Part shown: positions 51,503 through 60,490 of the stretch, in pieces
How the letters are laid out: every line of letters begins with the position of its first letter
Numbering within the stretch: the stretch's first letter is position 1
Assembly: GCF_965277155.1 (NCBI RefSeq)
Contig: NZ_CBDIBV010000010.1
Coordinates: 496,001 to 560,000 of the forward strand
DNA from: Profundibacter sp965277155
GTDB taxonomy: Bacteria > Pseudomonadota > Alphaproteobacteria > Rhodobacterales > Rhodobacteraceae
Length of the DNA stretch: 64,000 bases
Reading direction: 5' to 3'
Translations under genes and position numbers: made by a program
Notes under the pieces: model-generated
Told to the model about the DNA's origin: nothing
Database searches by the model: none
What the model saw: only the letters and a program-made list of their open reading frames with translations

Positions 51503-51515
51503 TTGACAGTGTCAA
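51503..51515. promoter_or_regulatory. Palindrome TTGACAGTGTCAA directly before the marR-like gene
   Basis: A perfect 6+1+6 inverted repeat ends 2 bp before the start codon, and a related half (TTGACAGGGTC) lies at 51482-51492. Its place over the translation start region and its symmetry fit an autorepression site for the MarR-type protein it precedes. Confidence 0.55.
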
Positions 51516-51517
51516 CT

Positions 51518-51973
51518 ATGAAGACAGACACATCATACCGCCTGCACCGATCAATGGGCTATCAACTGACCCTGACCGCCCGAATGCAGGAACGCCGGCT
51601 GGACGAGCAGTTGAAAACCATTGGCCTGACCCGGATCACATGGTGCATCCTGCTGGCGGTGCTGAACGAAGGCCTGCCCAACCCGTCCGACATTGCCCGA
51701 TTTGTCGGCATTGACCGCACCGCCACCTCGCGCGCCCTGCGCCAGATGGAAGCCGACGGGATGATCCGGCGCACCACCGGCAAAGGCGACGGACGCACCA
51801 CTTTGGTCGTTGTGACAGATAAAGGGTATGATATGCACCGGCAGGCCACCCCGATGGCGCGGGACAATGCGGACCATTGGCTGGGAAAACTAACAGATGC
51901 CGAAACATTGGAATTCTGTCGCCTGATGGCCAAATTGCGCGCAGACGAAGATGCTTCGTTAAAACGGTTATGA
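51518..51973 (+). CDS. MarR-family transcriptional regulator
   Basis: The start ATG 51518 (MKTDTSYRLHRSMGYQLTLT) gives 151 aa, typical for MarR; a longer frame would read through the palindrome. The winged helix has LPNPSDIARFVGIDRTATSR, ALRQMEADGMIRRTTGKGDG and the wing DGRTTLVVVTDKG. It would bind DNA as a dimer through N- and C-terminal helices. The inducer is unknown. It may control itself, the divergent phosphatase gene or the SulP gene downstream. Confidence 0.92.
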   Translation: MKTDTSYRLHRSMGYQLTLTARMQERRLDEQLKTIGLTRITWCILLAVLNEGLPNPSDIARFVGIDRTATSRALRQMEADGMIRRTTGKGDGRTTLVVVTDKGYDMHRQATPMARDNADHWLGKLTDAETLEFCRLMAKLRADEDASLKRL

Positions 51974-51975
51974 CA

Positions 51976-52003
51976 TTGACTCTGGTTATGTAACAGCTAT
52001 AGA
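51976..52003 (+). promoter_or_regulatory. Promoter of the SulP transporter gene
   Basis: A -35 element TTGACT (51976-51981), a 16-bp spacer and a -10 element TATAGA (51998-52003) lie 49 bp ahead of the SulP start. Confidence 0.5.
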
Positions 52004-52052
52004 GGCACCTCGGCAGTTTCTGCCGACCCACCCATAAAATCCGGCAGTTCTT

Positions 52053-53315
52053 ATGCTTCCAAAGATAGTTACGACTCTGCGAGCCTATACTTGGGCTTTG
52101 TTCCGCTCCGACCTGATGGCCGGTTTTACCGTTGCCATGGTAGCAATCCCGCTTAGCCTTGCCATCGCCATCGCCTCGGGGGCCGGACCGGAACAGGGGC
52201 TGGTGACCGCCATTATAGGTGGTTTTTTTATCTCGCTTCTGGGCGGGAGCCGTGTCCAGATCGGCGGGCCGACCGGCGCGTTTATCGTTGTGATTTACGG
52301 AGTGATTGCCGAGCATGGATACGAAGGGCTGGTGTTGGCGACTTTAATGGCTGGCGGGATCATGTTGGTGGCCGGATATCTGAAAATCGGAAATCTGGTG
52401 GCTTATGTACCCGGGGCCGTGGTTAACGGGTTTACCATCGGCATCGGTATTATCATCGCCACAAGCCAGATTAAGGATATTCTAGGGTTGCAAATGGGCA
52501 AGGTGCCAGCCGATTTTATGGACAAGGTGCCAGCCATATGGGCAGCACGGGACAGTTTCAACACTTCGGCCCTGTTGATCGGCGTTGCCACGATGGTGCT
52601 GATTGTTCTGCTACGCCGCGCCGCGCCAAAATATCCCGGTTTAATTGTTGCGGTAGCCATAACCTCGGCTGTTGTGATCTTTGCCAAATTGCCGGTTGAT
52701 ACCATCGCCAGCCGGTTCGGGGAACTTCCACATCACCTGCCAATGCCCCGCTTGCCTGCGATCACCTGGGACAAGGTAAGCGAGCTGTTCCCGTCCGCGA
52801 TGGTAATTGCTTTTCTGGCCGGTATTGAATCCCTGCTTTCGGCGATGGTTGCAGACCGCATGATCGGTGGATCACACCGCCCCAACGCCGAAGTGGTGGC
52901 GCAGGGCGTGGCGAATGTGGCTTCGTCCCTATTTGGCGGCATGCCAGCCACTGGCGCCATCGCACGCACCGCAACCAATGTGCGCGCGGGCGGACGGACC
53001 CCCGTGGCCGGTTTGGTCCACGCGTTGGTGATCCTAATATTGATGTTGTTCTTTGCCAATGTCGCGGGGTATCTGGCAATGCCCACAATGGCGGCCCTGC
53101 TGATCCTGACGGCATGGAATATGACCGAGCCGCACAAATGGCGTGACCACATGAACGCACGACATTCCGACAAAATAATGCTGCTGACAACCTTGATTCT
53201 GACCGTTCTGGTCGATTTAACAACAGCCATCGGTGTCGGGGTCTCGATGGGTCTTGCCATGCGCCTGCGGCGCCGCAAGACCGGGCGGGCAAAATGGTCA
53301 GATCCCGAACGCTAG
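52053..53315 (+). CDS. SulP-family anion transporter without STAS domain
   Basis: This 420-aa protein starts MLPKIVTTLRAYTWALFRSD. Ten or more hydrophobic segments and the SulP signature (GGSRVQIGGPTGAFIVVIYG, AMVADRMIGGSHRPNAEVVA, NVASSLFGGMPATGAIARTA) define the transport domain of SLC26-like proteins. The chain stops directly after the last membrane helix (VDLTTAIGVGVSMGLAMRLR), so the cytoplasmic STAS domain usual for the family is absent. Substrates in the family include sulfate, bicarbonate and dicarboxylates. The next gene, a sulfotransferase remnant, overlaps its stop by 4 bp tail to tail. Confidence 0.9.
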   Translation: MLPKIVTTLRAYTWALFRSDLMAGFTVAMVAIPLSLAIAIASGAGPEQGLVTAIIGGFFISLLGGSRVQIGGPTGAFIVVIYGVIAEHGYEGLVLATLMAGGIMLVAGYLKIGNLVAYVPGAVVNGFTIGIGIIIATSQIKDILGLQMGKVPADFMDKVPAIWAARDSFNTSALLIGVATMVLIVLLRRAAPKYPGLIVAVAITSAVVIFAKLPVDTIASRFGELPHHLPMPRLPAITWDKVSELFPSAMVIAFLAGIESLLSAMVADRMIGGSHRPNAEVVAQGVANVASSLFGGMPATGAIARTATNVRAGGRTPVAGLVHALVILILMLFFANVAGYLAMPTMAALLILTAWNMTEPHKWRDHMNARHSDKIMLLTTLILTVLVDLTTAIGVGVSMGLAMRLRRRKTGRAKWSDPER

Positions 53316-53660
53316 TCGCGTGCCTGCAAATCCGGCCACAACCCTTTGTCCAGCCCGTCAGAAAACGGCTGCAACTGATCCTTCAGCCTTTCCCAACCAC
53401 CGACCGAACGCCGATGCACCCCTTCGCGCACTTGCCCGACACTTGCGGTGCGCACAGCCGAGGTATTACGCTCGGGGTGGGCCATATCCTTGACCCAGCC
53501 AACCCCGCAAAAATCGGCCAGTTTACGACTGGCGGCCTCGACATCGGCCACGATGTCCTCGTAGCCGATTGTCAGGATGCGGTCGGGGAACAGCGCCTGC
53601 CAATGTGCCATATACTTCTGGTGCATATTGGCAATCTGCGCCATTGCTTCCAGATCAAAG
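53312..53660 (-). pseudogene. Sulfotransferase-family C-terminal remnant
   Basis: About 115 codons of a PAPS-dependent sulfotransferase C-terminus remain (HWQALFPDRILTIGYEDIVA, TASVGQVREGVHRRSVGGWE, LKDQLQP). The N-terminal PAPS-binding part is cut off by IS-A copy 5 and does not reappear on the other side of the element. An ATG inside the IS (53746-53744) opens a frame that fuses in register to the remnant, giving a 144-aa hybrid. It is not expected to be an active enzyme. Confidence 0.75.
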
Positions 53661-54942
53661 GGGAACCTCTGTAAATTCCCGTTTTCGCCTTCTTCGCGGC
53701 GGGGTGGACGGTTTTTCGCCTGTCCCGCCTGATTGCTTCGGATCATAAACCCATTTTCACCGGTTTCAAGCCGGTTTTGGGTATTTCAGGCACACCTCAC
53801 CCCATGAACCCTTATCCCGGCGCCGCCAGGCCGCATTCGAACTGGACGAAGCGCTTCATGTTGTAGACCAGGTTCATCATCCCGATGCGAAATCGCGCCC
53901 GCTTCAGGCCGATGGAGCGGATCAGCTTGCCGCCCATGGAGCGCTCCTGAAAAGCGAATACATGCTCGACCCGGACCCGCACTTTCGAGCGCCTCCGGTT
54001 GGCCTTTTGCTGGCGCTCGCCAAGCGGCTTGCCGCGCCTGCCCTTGTGATGGATATGGCTGTGAAGCCCCCGCTCTTCCAGCTCGCTTTCGATCTTTTGC
54101 GAGCGATAGGCGCTGTCGGCCCACAGGTCCGATGAGGTGTTGCTCGCATCAATCAGACCGGCAAGCGCCTGGCTGTCATGCACGGCGGCATCGGTGACAT
54201 CATAAGCGCGGATGAATTTGTGCCGCCGGTCGACATTGATGTGGTTCTTGTAGCCGTAATAGCTCTTGCCGTGCTTCTTCGTCCAGCGCGCATCCACGTC
54301 CTTCTGGCGCTTCTTGTGGGGTTTTTCCTCCCACTCTTCAGGCGTTTCGCCCGCCTTGATTTTCTCGTTCTCGTCCCTTTTGTTGTGCTGGCGCGGCGCC
54401 GGAACGATGCTCGCATCAACAATCTGCCCGCCCATCGCCAGATAGCCCTTTTCGCGCAGAAAGGCATCGAACTTGTCAAACAGCTCCTTCATCTTCCCGG
54501 CCCCGGCCAGCCTTTCACGGTAGGCCCAGATGGTCTTGGCGTCAGGTACGCTGTCTTCAATGCCAAGGCCGAGAAACCGCATGAACGACAGGCGGTCGCG
54601 GATCTGATACTCGATCTGATCGTCAGAGAGGTTGTAGAGCTGCTGCAAAACCATCGTCTTGAATATCAGCACCTCATCCCAAGGCGGGCGGCCAGCGTTG
54701 GATTTGCGCTGTTCGGGCGGCGTGCGCCATATGGCCTTCAGCTCGTCCCGGTAATCCTCGAACGGCACCATGTCGTTGAGCAACACCAGCGGATCACCAG
54801 ATTTGTCCAGTCCCGCGTATCGGCTGGAAAGATCAAAAAATCCCATCTGACCCATGACAAAACCCCGTCGGTCGAATCATTTTCATCCTGATGACGATTC
54901 TACCCCGTCAGGCCGGATTTTGGGGGATTTTTAGAGGTTCCC
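53661..54942 (-). mobile_element. IS-A copy 5, without target duplication
   Basis: Full-length 1282 bp. The flanks AAAG (53657-53660) and TTAA (54943-54946) do not match, and the gene on the left is truncated with no counterpart on the right. It therefore marks a rearrangement joint. The 166 bp to its right (54943-55108) hold no gene that I can support. Confidence 0.93.
53812..54855 (-). CDS. IS-A transposase, copy 5
   Basis: Intact 347-codon gene with the same product as copy 1. It is in the same orientation as copy 2, about 20 kb away, opposite to copies 1, 3 and 4. Confidence 0.95.
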   Translation of the reverse strand: MGQMGFFDLSSRYAGLDKSGDPLVLLNDMVPFEDYRDELKAIWRTPPEQRKSNAGRPPWDEVLIFKTMVLQQLYNLSDDQIEYQIRDRLSFMRFLGLGIEDSVPDAKTIWAYRERLAGAGKMKELFDKFDAFLREKGYLAMGGQIVDASIVPAPRQHNKRDENEKIKAGETPEEWEEKPHKKRQKDVDARWTKKHGKSYYGYKNHINVDRRHKFIRAYDVTDAAVHDSQALAGLIDASNTSSDLWADSAYRSQKIESELEERGLHSHIHHKGRRGKPLGERQQKANRRRSKVRVRVEHVFAFQERSMGGKLIRSIGLKRARFRIGMMNLVYNMKRFVQFECGLAAPG

Positions 54943-55108
54943 TTAATTTTCATTGCCCTACCCTTACCAACTACACGATCCTATCTGTATACTTTGGCGT
55001 GTTCGGGGTAAATATAATAGCGCACAGGCAACCTATGTCTTGCACTGTGATTGCAAAAAACGCGTGGCTGATACTGGTGGCCATTTGGCGGGGCCATGGC
55101 CGCCGAAA

Positions 55109-56068
55109 TCAGGAAAACAGCGACCGCATCAACAGCATTGCATTGGCCGGATTTTCCCCGATCCGCCGTGCGGCATGCGGCCACCAGTCACGCCCGAAGG
55201 GCACATACAGGCGCACCCGTTCACCTTTGGCAGCCAGCGCCTTGGCCACATCCTCGCGCACGCCCAGCAGCATTTCAAATTCGTATTCTCCGGCTTTCCA
55301 GCCATTGGCCCGCGCGGTTTCAATGGTGAAATCCTGCAATGCCGTGTCATGGGTGGCAATGATCGGGTAAAACCCGTTTTCCCGCGCCTGCCGGGACAGC
55401 ATATCACCAATCAAGGCCCGCGAATTGGCCTTTACGTCGGCCCGTTTGGTAAAGGCAATATCGGACGACGCCGCAAACGCCCCCTTGACCAGCCGCACCC
55501 GACTGCCACGTGCGATCTGTGCCTGCAAATCCTGCCGTGTGCGCCGCAGGTAAGCCTGCAGAGTCAGCGCAACGGGCAGGCCCATATCCTGCATCCGGTT
55601 GTGCACGGCAATGGTCGGATCATTCAGGCTGGCGTCCTCCATATCGAACATCAGACAGTTCACGCCATCCTTGTTGCCAACCGCCGCCTGCACCGCCTTG
55701 GCGATCCGTTCGGCATGGCCCGCCACCACGTCGGGGTCCAGGTGGTGGCCGATCTGGGTGGGGTCAACCGACACATGCACATCCAGCCCCGCCTGCCCCA
55801 GTTTGGCGGCAACCTTAAGCTTGTTGTCGATGTTCTGTGTGACCAGATCCCAGTCATCCACATATTCGCCCATGTAGAACAATGAACTGCGGATGCCGTT
55901 TTCCGCCAGCAATTCCTGCGCCCGTTCAATTCCGGCGTCAGAACTGTCCCCCGACACATATTTGCCGGACAAAAAACTGGTTGCGCGCGAATGCTGGGCG
56001 AAATTCTGAACCCGCTTGGAGCGTGCCAAAGCGATCATCCCCGACTGCCACATTTTACGAAACATCAA
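55109..56068 (-). CDS. Proline dehydrogenase family protein
   Basis: This 319-aa protein starts MMFRKMWQSGMIALARSKRV. It has the FAD-binding beta-alpha barrel of monofunctional PRODH: HVSVDPTQIGHHLDPD, LMFDMEDASL, VALTLQAYLRRTRQDL, RLVKGAFAASSDIAF and the C-terminal YVPFGRDWWPHAARRIGEN with the paired Arg that hold proline. It oxidises proline to pyrroline-5-carboxylate and passes electrons to the quinone pool. No P5C dehydrogenase gene is adjacent. The C-terminus is complete although IS-A copy 5 lies 166 bp beyond. Confidence 0.88.
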   Translation of the reverse strand: MMFRKMWQSGMIALARSKRVQNFAQHSRATSFLSGKYVSGDSSDAGIERAQELLAENGIRSSLFYMGEYVDDWDLVTQNIDNKLKVAAKLGQAGLDVHVSVDPTQIGHHLDPDVVAGHAERIAKAVQAAVGNKDGVNCLMFDMEDASLNDPTIAVHNRMQDMGLPVALTLQAYLRRTRQDLQAQIARGSRVRLVKGAFAASSDIAFTKRADVKANSRALIGDMLSRQARENGFYPIIATHDTALQDFTIETARANGWKAGEYEFEMLLGVREDVAKALAAKGERVRLYVPFGRDWWPHAARRIGENPANAMLLMRSLFS

Positions 56069-56086
56069 AACGCCCCTTTTGCGCGG

Positions 56087-56386
56087 TTACTTTTTACCCA
56101 AACGCCAGCCCGCAAGCAAAACATAGAAAAACAGCACCCCGAACACCACGGTCCCGACAACGCCAATCGCAACCATCGTATCGGCCACCGCCGCCTGTTG
56201 CGGCGAGGCGGGGTTGTCGTAGCGGCCAAAGGTCAGCACCTCGAGCGTGCCACGCCCGATCATGCCAAAGGCATCGCGCACACGCCACCAGAAGGCAAAC
56301 AGGCCCGACCCCAAAGAGCCGCAGAACGTCACCCCCAGCAGGGTGGATCTGTTACGGGCAATAAACCCCTTGGATTGCAGTTTCAT
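56087..56386 (-). CDS. Small membrane protein of unknown function
   Basis: The start ATG 56386 (MKLQSKGFIARNRSTLLGVT) gives 99 aa; a GTG five codons upstream is also open. Two membrane segments lie at about residues 15-33 and 72-94 (VAIGVVGTVVFGVLFFYVLL), with a connecting loop (RVRDAFGMIGRGTLEVLTFG). It sits 18 bp upstream of the proline dehydrogenase gene and 36 bp after priA on the same strand, so all three may be co-transcribed. I cannot name a family. Confidence 0.65.
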   Translation of the reverse strand: MKLQSKGFIARNRSTLLGVTFCGSLGSGLFAFWWRVRDAFGMIGRGTLEVLTFGRYDNPASPQQAAVADTMVAIGVVGTVVFGVLFFYVLLAGWRLGKK

Positions 56387-56422
56387 CGGCACATCACCCA
56401 CGCCGGAATGGCGCTGCGCGGA

Positions 56423-58618
56423 TCATAAGAAGCTTTGCGGATCAATATCAATAGCCAGCCGCACGGAATTCGGCACCCGCAATTGCCCGACCCACGCCTT
56501 CAATGCCGCCTGCAACGGCACCCCTTTGGCGGCCTTCACCAACAGGCGCACCCGATGCCGCCCCCTGATCCGCGCAATCGGTGCCGGTGCGGGGCCGAAA
56601 ACCTGCGCCGACACCTGCCGCAAAGGATCGTCGCGGCGGGCCAGCTCGGCAGCAAAATCGAATACCTCGGCGGCATTTTCCGAACTCAGGATAATCCCCG
56701 CCATCCGCCCGTAGGGTGGCACGCCTGCCGCCTCGCGTTCGCGGGCTTCGGCTTGCCAGAATGCCTCCTCGTCCCCCGACAGAATGGCGCGGATCACCGG
56801 GTGTTCGGGCTGTGTGGTCTGCAACAGGGCCAGCCCCTTCTTTTCCACCCGACCGGCCCGTCCCGCCACCTGCCGCATCAGTTGGAACGTGCGTTCCGCT
56901 GCCCGCAGGTCGGACCCTTGCAGCCCCAAATCGGCATCAATCACCCCGACCAGAGTCAGCAGCGGAAAATTGTGCCCCTTGGCCACCATTTGCGTGCCGA
57001 TGATGATGTCACACCCCCCCGCCGCAATCTCTTCGATCTTTTCTTTCAGCGCGCGGGCCGAGCCGAACAGGTCCGACGACAACACCGCCACACGGGCCTC
57101 GGGAAACAGCGCGCGCACCTCTTCATCCAGCCGCTCGACTCCGGGTCCGACGGGGGCCAGCCGCCCCTCGGCCTCGCAGGAGGGGCATTTGTCGGGCATC
57201 GGTTTGGTTTCGCCGCACTGGTGGCACATCAGGCGTTTCTGGAACCGGTGTTCCACCATCCGCGCATCGCAATGGTCACAGCCGATCTGGTGCCCGCAGG
57301 CCCGACAAACCGTTGTTGGCGCATAGCCACGGCGATTGATAAACAGCAGCGATTGTTCCCCCAGCGCCACCCGCGCCGCCACCGCATCGCGCAAGGATGG
57401 CGAAATCCAGCGGCTGGCCGGAATATCCTCGGCCCGCAGATCAATCGCACGCATGTCCGGCATTTGTGCCGCGCCAAAACGCGAGGTCAGCTCGACCCGT
57501 TTATATTTGCCCGCCTGCGCATTGGCCCAGGTCTCCAGCGATGGCGTGGCCGAGGCCAGCACCACCTGCGCCGAACACAGCGACGCGCGCAAAACCACCA
57601 TGTCGCGGGCGTTATAAAGCACGCCTTCTTCCTGTTTGTAGGAGGTGTCGTGTTCCTCGTCCACCACCACCAGCCCCAAATCGCGGAACGGCAGGAACAG
57701 CGCCGATCGTGCGCCCACAACCAGCCCCACATTGCCCTCGCCCGCCATTTTCCACAGGCGGCGGCGTTCGGTCATGGTGACGCCGGAATGCCATTCGCCA
57801 GCACATGCGCCAAAGCGGTCCTCGACCCGTTTCAGGAATTCCGCTGTCAGGGCGATTTCGGGCAACAGCACCAGTGCTTGCCGCCCCTTGCGCAGACATT
57901 CGGCCACCGCTTCCAGATAGACCTCGGTCTTGCCCGATCCTGTAACGCCTTTCAGCAGGGTTGTGCCATAGGTGCCACTGGCCACCCCGTCGCGCAGCAC
58001 CTCTGCCGCGGTGGCCTGGTCCGGTGTCAGATCCACGCCGTTATAATCGGGATCCAGCGGCGTATAGGGCAGATCGCGCGGGCTGTCTTCTTCCCGCACC
58101 ACGCCCTGTTTCACCAGCCCCTTGATCACCGAAGGCGATACCCCCGCCTGTTCCGCCAATTCGCCCAGCGTGAACGACAGGCCGCTGTAATCCGCCAGAA
58201 CCTTCAGCACACGGCGCCGCGCGTCGGTTTCGCGGTCGGGCGCCCCGCAGCCCAGTCGGAACACCTTGCGCATCGCAGGCGGATCGCCCAACCCCGGCGC
58301 GCGGGTTGCCAGCCGCAACATCATGGACAGCGGCGTCATGGTATATTCCGCCGCCCGCATCAGAAATTCGCGCATTTCACCGCGCATCGGGGCGACGTCC
58401 AGCACGCGGATCACACTGCGCGCTTTCTTCAGGTCAAACCCGCCGCGCCCCTTGCCCCAGACCACACCAATCACCTTGCGCGGACCCAGCGGCACCTCGA
58501 CAAAGGCCCCAGTCATGCAACCGCCTTCGGGGGCCTTGTAATCCAGCAGCCGGTCAATCGGTTGCGCGGTCAGAACAGCCACCAGCGTGCCTTCGTCGAA
58601 AAAACCGTGATCAGACAT
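56423..58618 (-). CDS. priA: Primosomal replication protein N' (PriA helicase)
   Basis: This 731-aa protein starts MSDHGFFDEGTLVAVLTAQP. A 3' DNA-binding domain lies at the N-terminus. Helicase motifs are Walker A GVTGSGKTEVYLEA, DEEH in VVVDEEHDTSYKQEE, ASATPSLETW and QVAGRAGR. Two zinc-binding modules with Cys pairs (CRACGHQIGCDHCDAR, CHQCGETKPMPDKCPSCE) are diagnostic. PriA reloads the replisome at stalled forks. It is divergent from fsa. Confidence 0.97.
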   Translation of the reverse strand: MSDHGFFDEGTLVAVLTAQPIDRLLDYKAPEGGCMTGAFVEVPLGPRKVIGVVWGKGRGGFDLKKARSVIRVLDVAPMRGEMREFLMRAAEYTMTPLSMMLRLATRAPGLGDPPAMRKVFRLGCGAPDRETDARRRVLKVLADYSGLSFTLGELAEQAGVSPSVIKGLVKQGVVREEDSPRDLPYTPLDPDYNGVDLTPDQATAAEVLRDGVASGTYGTTLLKGVTGSGKTEVYLEAVAECLRKGRQALVLLPEIALTAEFLKRVEDRFGACAGEWHSGVTMTERRRLWKMAGEGNVGLVVGARSALFLPFRDLGLVVVDEEHDTSYKQEEGVLYNARDMVVLRASLCSAQVVLASATPSLETWANAQAGKYKRVELTSRFGAAQMPDMRAIDLRAEDIPASRWISPSLRDAVAARVALGEQSLLFINRRGYAPTTVCRACGHQIGCDHCDARMVEHRFQKRLMCHQCGETKPMPDKCPSCEAEGRLAPVGPGVERLDEEVRALFPEARVAVLSSDLFGSARALKEKIEEIAAGGCDIIIGTQMVAKGHNFPLLTLVGVIDADLGLQGSDLRAAERTFQLMRQVAGRAGRVEKKGLALLQTTQPEHPVIRAILSGDEEAFWQAEAREREAAGVPPYGRMAGIILSSENAAEVFDFAAELARRDDPLRQVSAQVFGPAPAPIARIRGRHRVRLLVKAAKGVPLQAALKAWVGQLRVPNSVRLAIDIDPQSFL

Positions 58619-58707
58619 GCGTTACCCCGCTGTTTAGGGCTTTCTGCCCCTTGCCGGTTGCGCTAGAACGGACAAAATGTCGCAACAAATATGCAAGGGA
58701 ATTACAG

Positions 58708-59361
58708 ATGCAATTTTTCGTCGATACCGCCGAAGTCGAAGACATCAAGGAACTGAACGATCTGGGCATGGCCGATGGCGTTACAACCAACCCGTCGCTG
58801 ATCCTGAAATCGGGTCGTGACATTCTGGAAGTGACCAAGGAAATCTGCGGCATCATTGATGGCCCCGTTTCCGCCGAAGTTGTGGCACTGGACGCCGACG
58901 AGATGCTGAAAGAGGGCCGCAAGCTGGCCAAAATCGCCGACAACATCGCGGTTAAGGTGCCGCTGACATGGGCCGGCCTGAAAACCTGCAAGGCATTGTC
59001 GGCAGACGGCATCATGGTCAACGTCACCCTGTGTTTTTCGGCCAACCAGGCATTGCTGGCTGCCAAGGCAGGGGCGACATTCGTTTCGCCGTTTATCGGG
59101 CGTCTGGACGACATTAACATTGATGGCATGGACCTGATCGCCGACATTCGCACGATCTATGACAATTACGGTTTCGAGACCCGCATCTTGGCCGCCTCGA
59201 TCCGCTCCGTCAACCACATGACGCAAGCCGCCCTGATCGGCGCCGACGTGGCCACCGCCCCGCCCGCCGTGATAAAGAAAATGGCCGACCATGTGCTGAC
59301 CGACAAAGGGTTGGAAGGGTTCATGAAGGATTGGGCCAAGACAGGTCAGAAAATCCTGTAA
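58708..59361 (+). CDS. fsa: Transaldolase-like fructose-6-phosphate aldolase
   Basis: The start ATG 58708 (MQFFVDTAEVEDIKELNDLG) gives 217 aa, the short TalC/FSA type. The motif VTTNPSLILKSG, the Schiff-base Lys in NIAVKVPLTWAGLK, and VNVTLCFSANQALLA and AASIRSVNHMTQAALIGADV are all in place. It acts in the pentose phosphate pathway as transaldolase or as fructose-6-phosphate aldolase; sequence alone does not separate the two. A stem-loop follows at 59396-59433. Confidence 0.93.
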   Translation: MQFFVDTAEVEDIKELNDLGMADGVTTNPSLILKSGRDILEVTKEICGIIDGPVSAEVVALDADEMLKEGRKLAKIADNIAVKVPLTWAGLKTCKALSADGIMVNVTLCFSANQALLAAKAGATFVSPFIGRLDDINIDGMDLIADIRTIYDNYGFETRILAASIRSVNHMTQAALIGADVATAPPAVIKKMADHVLTDKGLEGFMKDWAKTGQKIL

Positions 59362-59395
59362 GGCACGCAGCTTTGCACAACACGACGGCTAATTC

Positions 59396-59433
59396 CCCAT
59401 CTACCGTTGTTTCAAATATCAATGGTAGATGGG
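59396..59433. terminator. Stem-loop between fsa and the convergent gene
   Basis: CCCATCTACC (59396-59405) pairs with GGTAGATGGG (59424-59433), and inner pairing GTTG/CAAT extends the stem. It lies 34 bp after fsa and 13 bp beyond the stop of the convergent gene, so it may terminate both, although no long T-run is present. Confidence 0.6.
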
Positions 59434-59446
59434 ACGCGATAAACGC

Positions 59447-60490
59447 TTAATCAGCAACGGGTTTTGGGCTAATCAGCAGATATTTCCGGCCAATTTTGCT
59501 TGCGATCAGGACAAACCTATTGGCAGAATCGCTATAAAATTTTGTGCGCGCACGCAAAAAATGTGGCCAAATGAATTTGAACGCCTTGCCCCCCCTTTCA
59601 AACGTATAATACGCCTGACCGGACCATGCCGCAGACAGCGACCCTCCGGTCGGGCTTCCCCAGACCGGCCCGCGCCCTTTGGAAAATTTCTCTTTCAGGA
59701 AATGATCCAAGGAGATGCTGGCCTGACCGCCATTCAACGACACGCTGTTTTCTACATCATCGTAACTTGGGGCCGTTGCTTCCACGAAGCTACCGGTTTG
59801 GTTTGCCGCCAGATCATCCAACCCTTTGTCCGGAAGACCTGTGTCCAGATCGCGATCCGCCCTGACTTCCAGCCAGCGCCCGTCAACAAAGAAAACATGC
59901 GCCTTGATTACTCCGGTCCGGAATTGCCTTTCGTTTAATATCGCATGTTCATCAAAGCGGTAATACTGGCTTTTCTCATGCAGCCCACGGATCAGCCTTT
60001 CGGTAACGGGACCATCGGGCGCGTATGCCTCATAGGGAACAAGGATCGTGCTGCCGTCGATTAGAAATGTGTAATACCCCTCTGGTCGCAAGATGTAGTT
60101 GTTGAAAATGCGCAGGGGTGCGCCGGTTTGGGTAACCAGCATCTGCCCAAGGGTTTTGTCCAGAACAACGCTGGTCCAATCCCGCTCGGCCCGTATATTT
60201 GATGAACTGAAAAATGAAAGAATGACGTGTTTGTCAGGACCAATAACGGCCAAATCCCTGAAATCCCCATACTCGACATTGCTCAAATCCCGGATATTGA
60301 AATCATCGTTTGAGGCCATTTCCCTTAAGGGTGCGTAATCGGCCTCCGTCAGGCTGGCCAGCATCTCTTTGGATATGGCGATTTCCTTGGCGATCTTTCT
60401 GTCGGCCAGAAAATCGCGACCCTTTACAAATCCAACACCCAAGGAAACGGCGGCAAGGCCAAGCAAGGCAAGTTTGGCAAATCTATTCAT
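59447..60490 (-). CDS. Exported protein of unknown function (347 aa)
   Basis: It starts MNRFAKLALLGLAAVSLGVG, with an N-terminal signal or anchor segment (residues 5-22). The rest is a soluble, probably periplasmic protein with many aromatic strands (ILRPEGYYTFLIDGSTILVP, FRTGVIKAHVFFVDGRWLEV, GQAYYTFERGGKAFKFIWPH). No catalytic motif or known family is recognised. The gene is monocistronic with its own upstream region. GC content is slightly lower than for priA and xerC nearby. Confidence 0.65.
   Translation of the reverse strand: MNRFAKLALLGLAAVSLGVGFVKGRDFLADRKIAKEIAISKEMLASLTEADYAPLREMASNDDFNIRDLSNVEYGDFRDLAVIGPDKHVILSFFSSSNIRAERDWTSVVLDKTLGQMLVTQTGAPLRIFNNYILRPEGYYTFLIDGSTILVPYEAYAPDGPVTERLIRGLHEKSQYYRFDEHAILNERQFRTGVIKAHVFFVDGRWLEVRADRDLDTGLPDKGLDDLAANQTGSFVEATAPSYDDVENSVSLNGGQASISLDHFLKEKFSKGRGPVWGSPTGGSLSAAWSGQAYYTFERGGKAFKFIWPHFLRARTKFYSDSANRFVLIASKIGRKYLLISPKPVAD

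Noticed and set aside
32144..54942. IS-A copies 2 and 5 as ends of one composite transposon
   Set aside because: The outer flanks (TCTA and TTAA) do not match as a target duplication, and the segment between contains conserved housekeeping genes (hom, glpX, recJ).
56435..58666. 743-codon open frame antisense to priA
   Set aside because: His/Gln/Arg-rich translation without domains, typical of the mirrored frame of a GC-rich gene; priA on the other strand has all its motifs.
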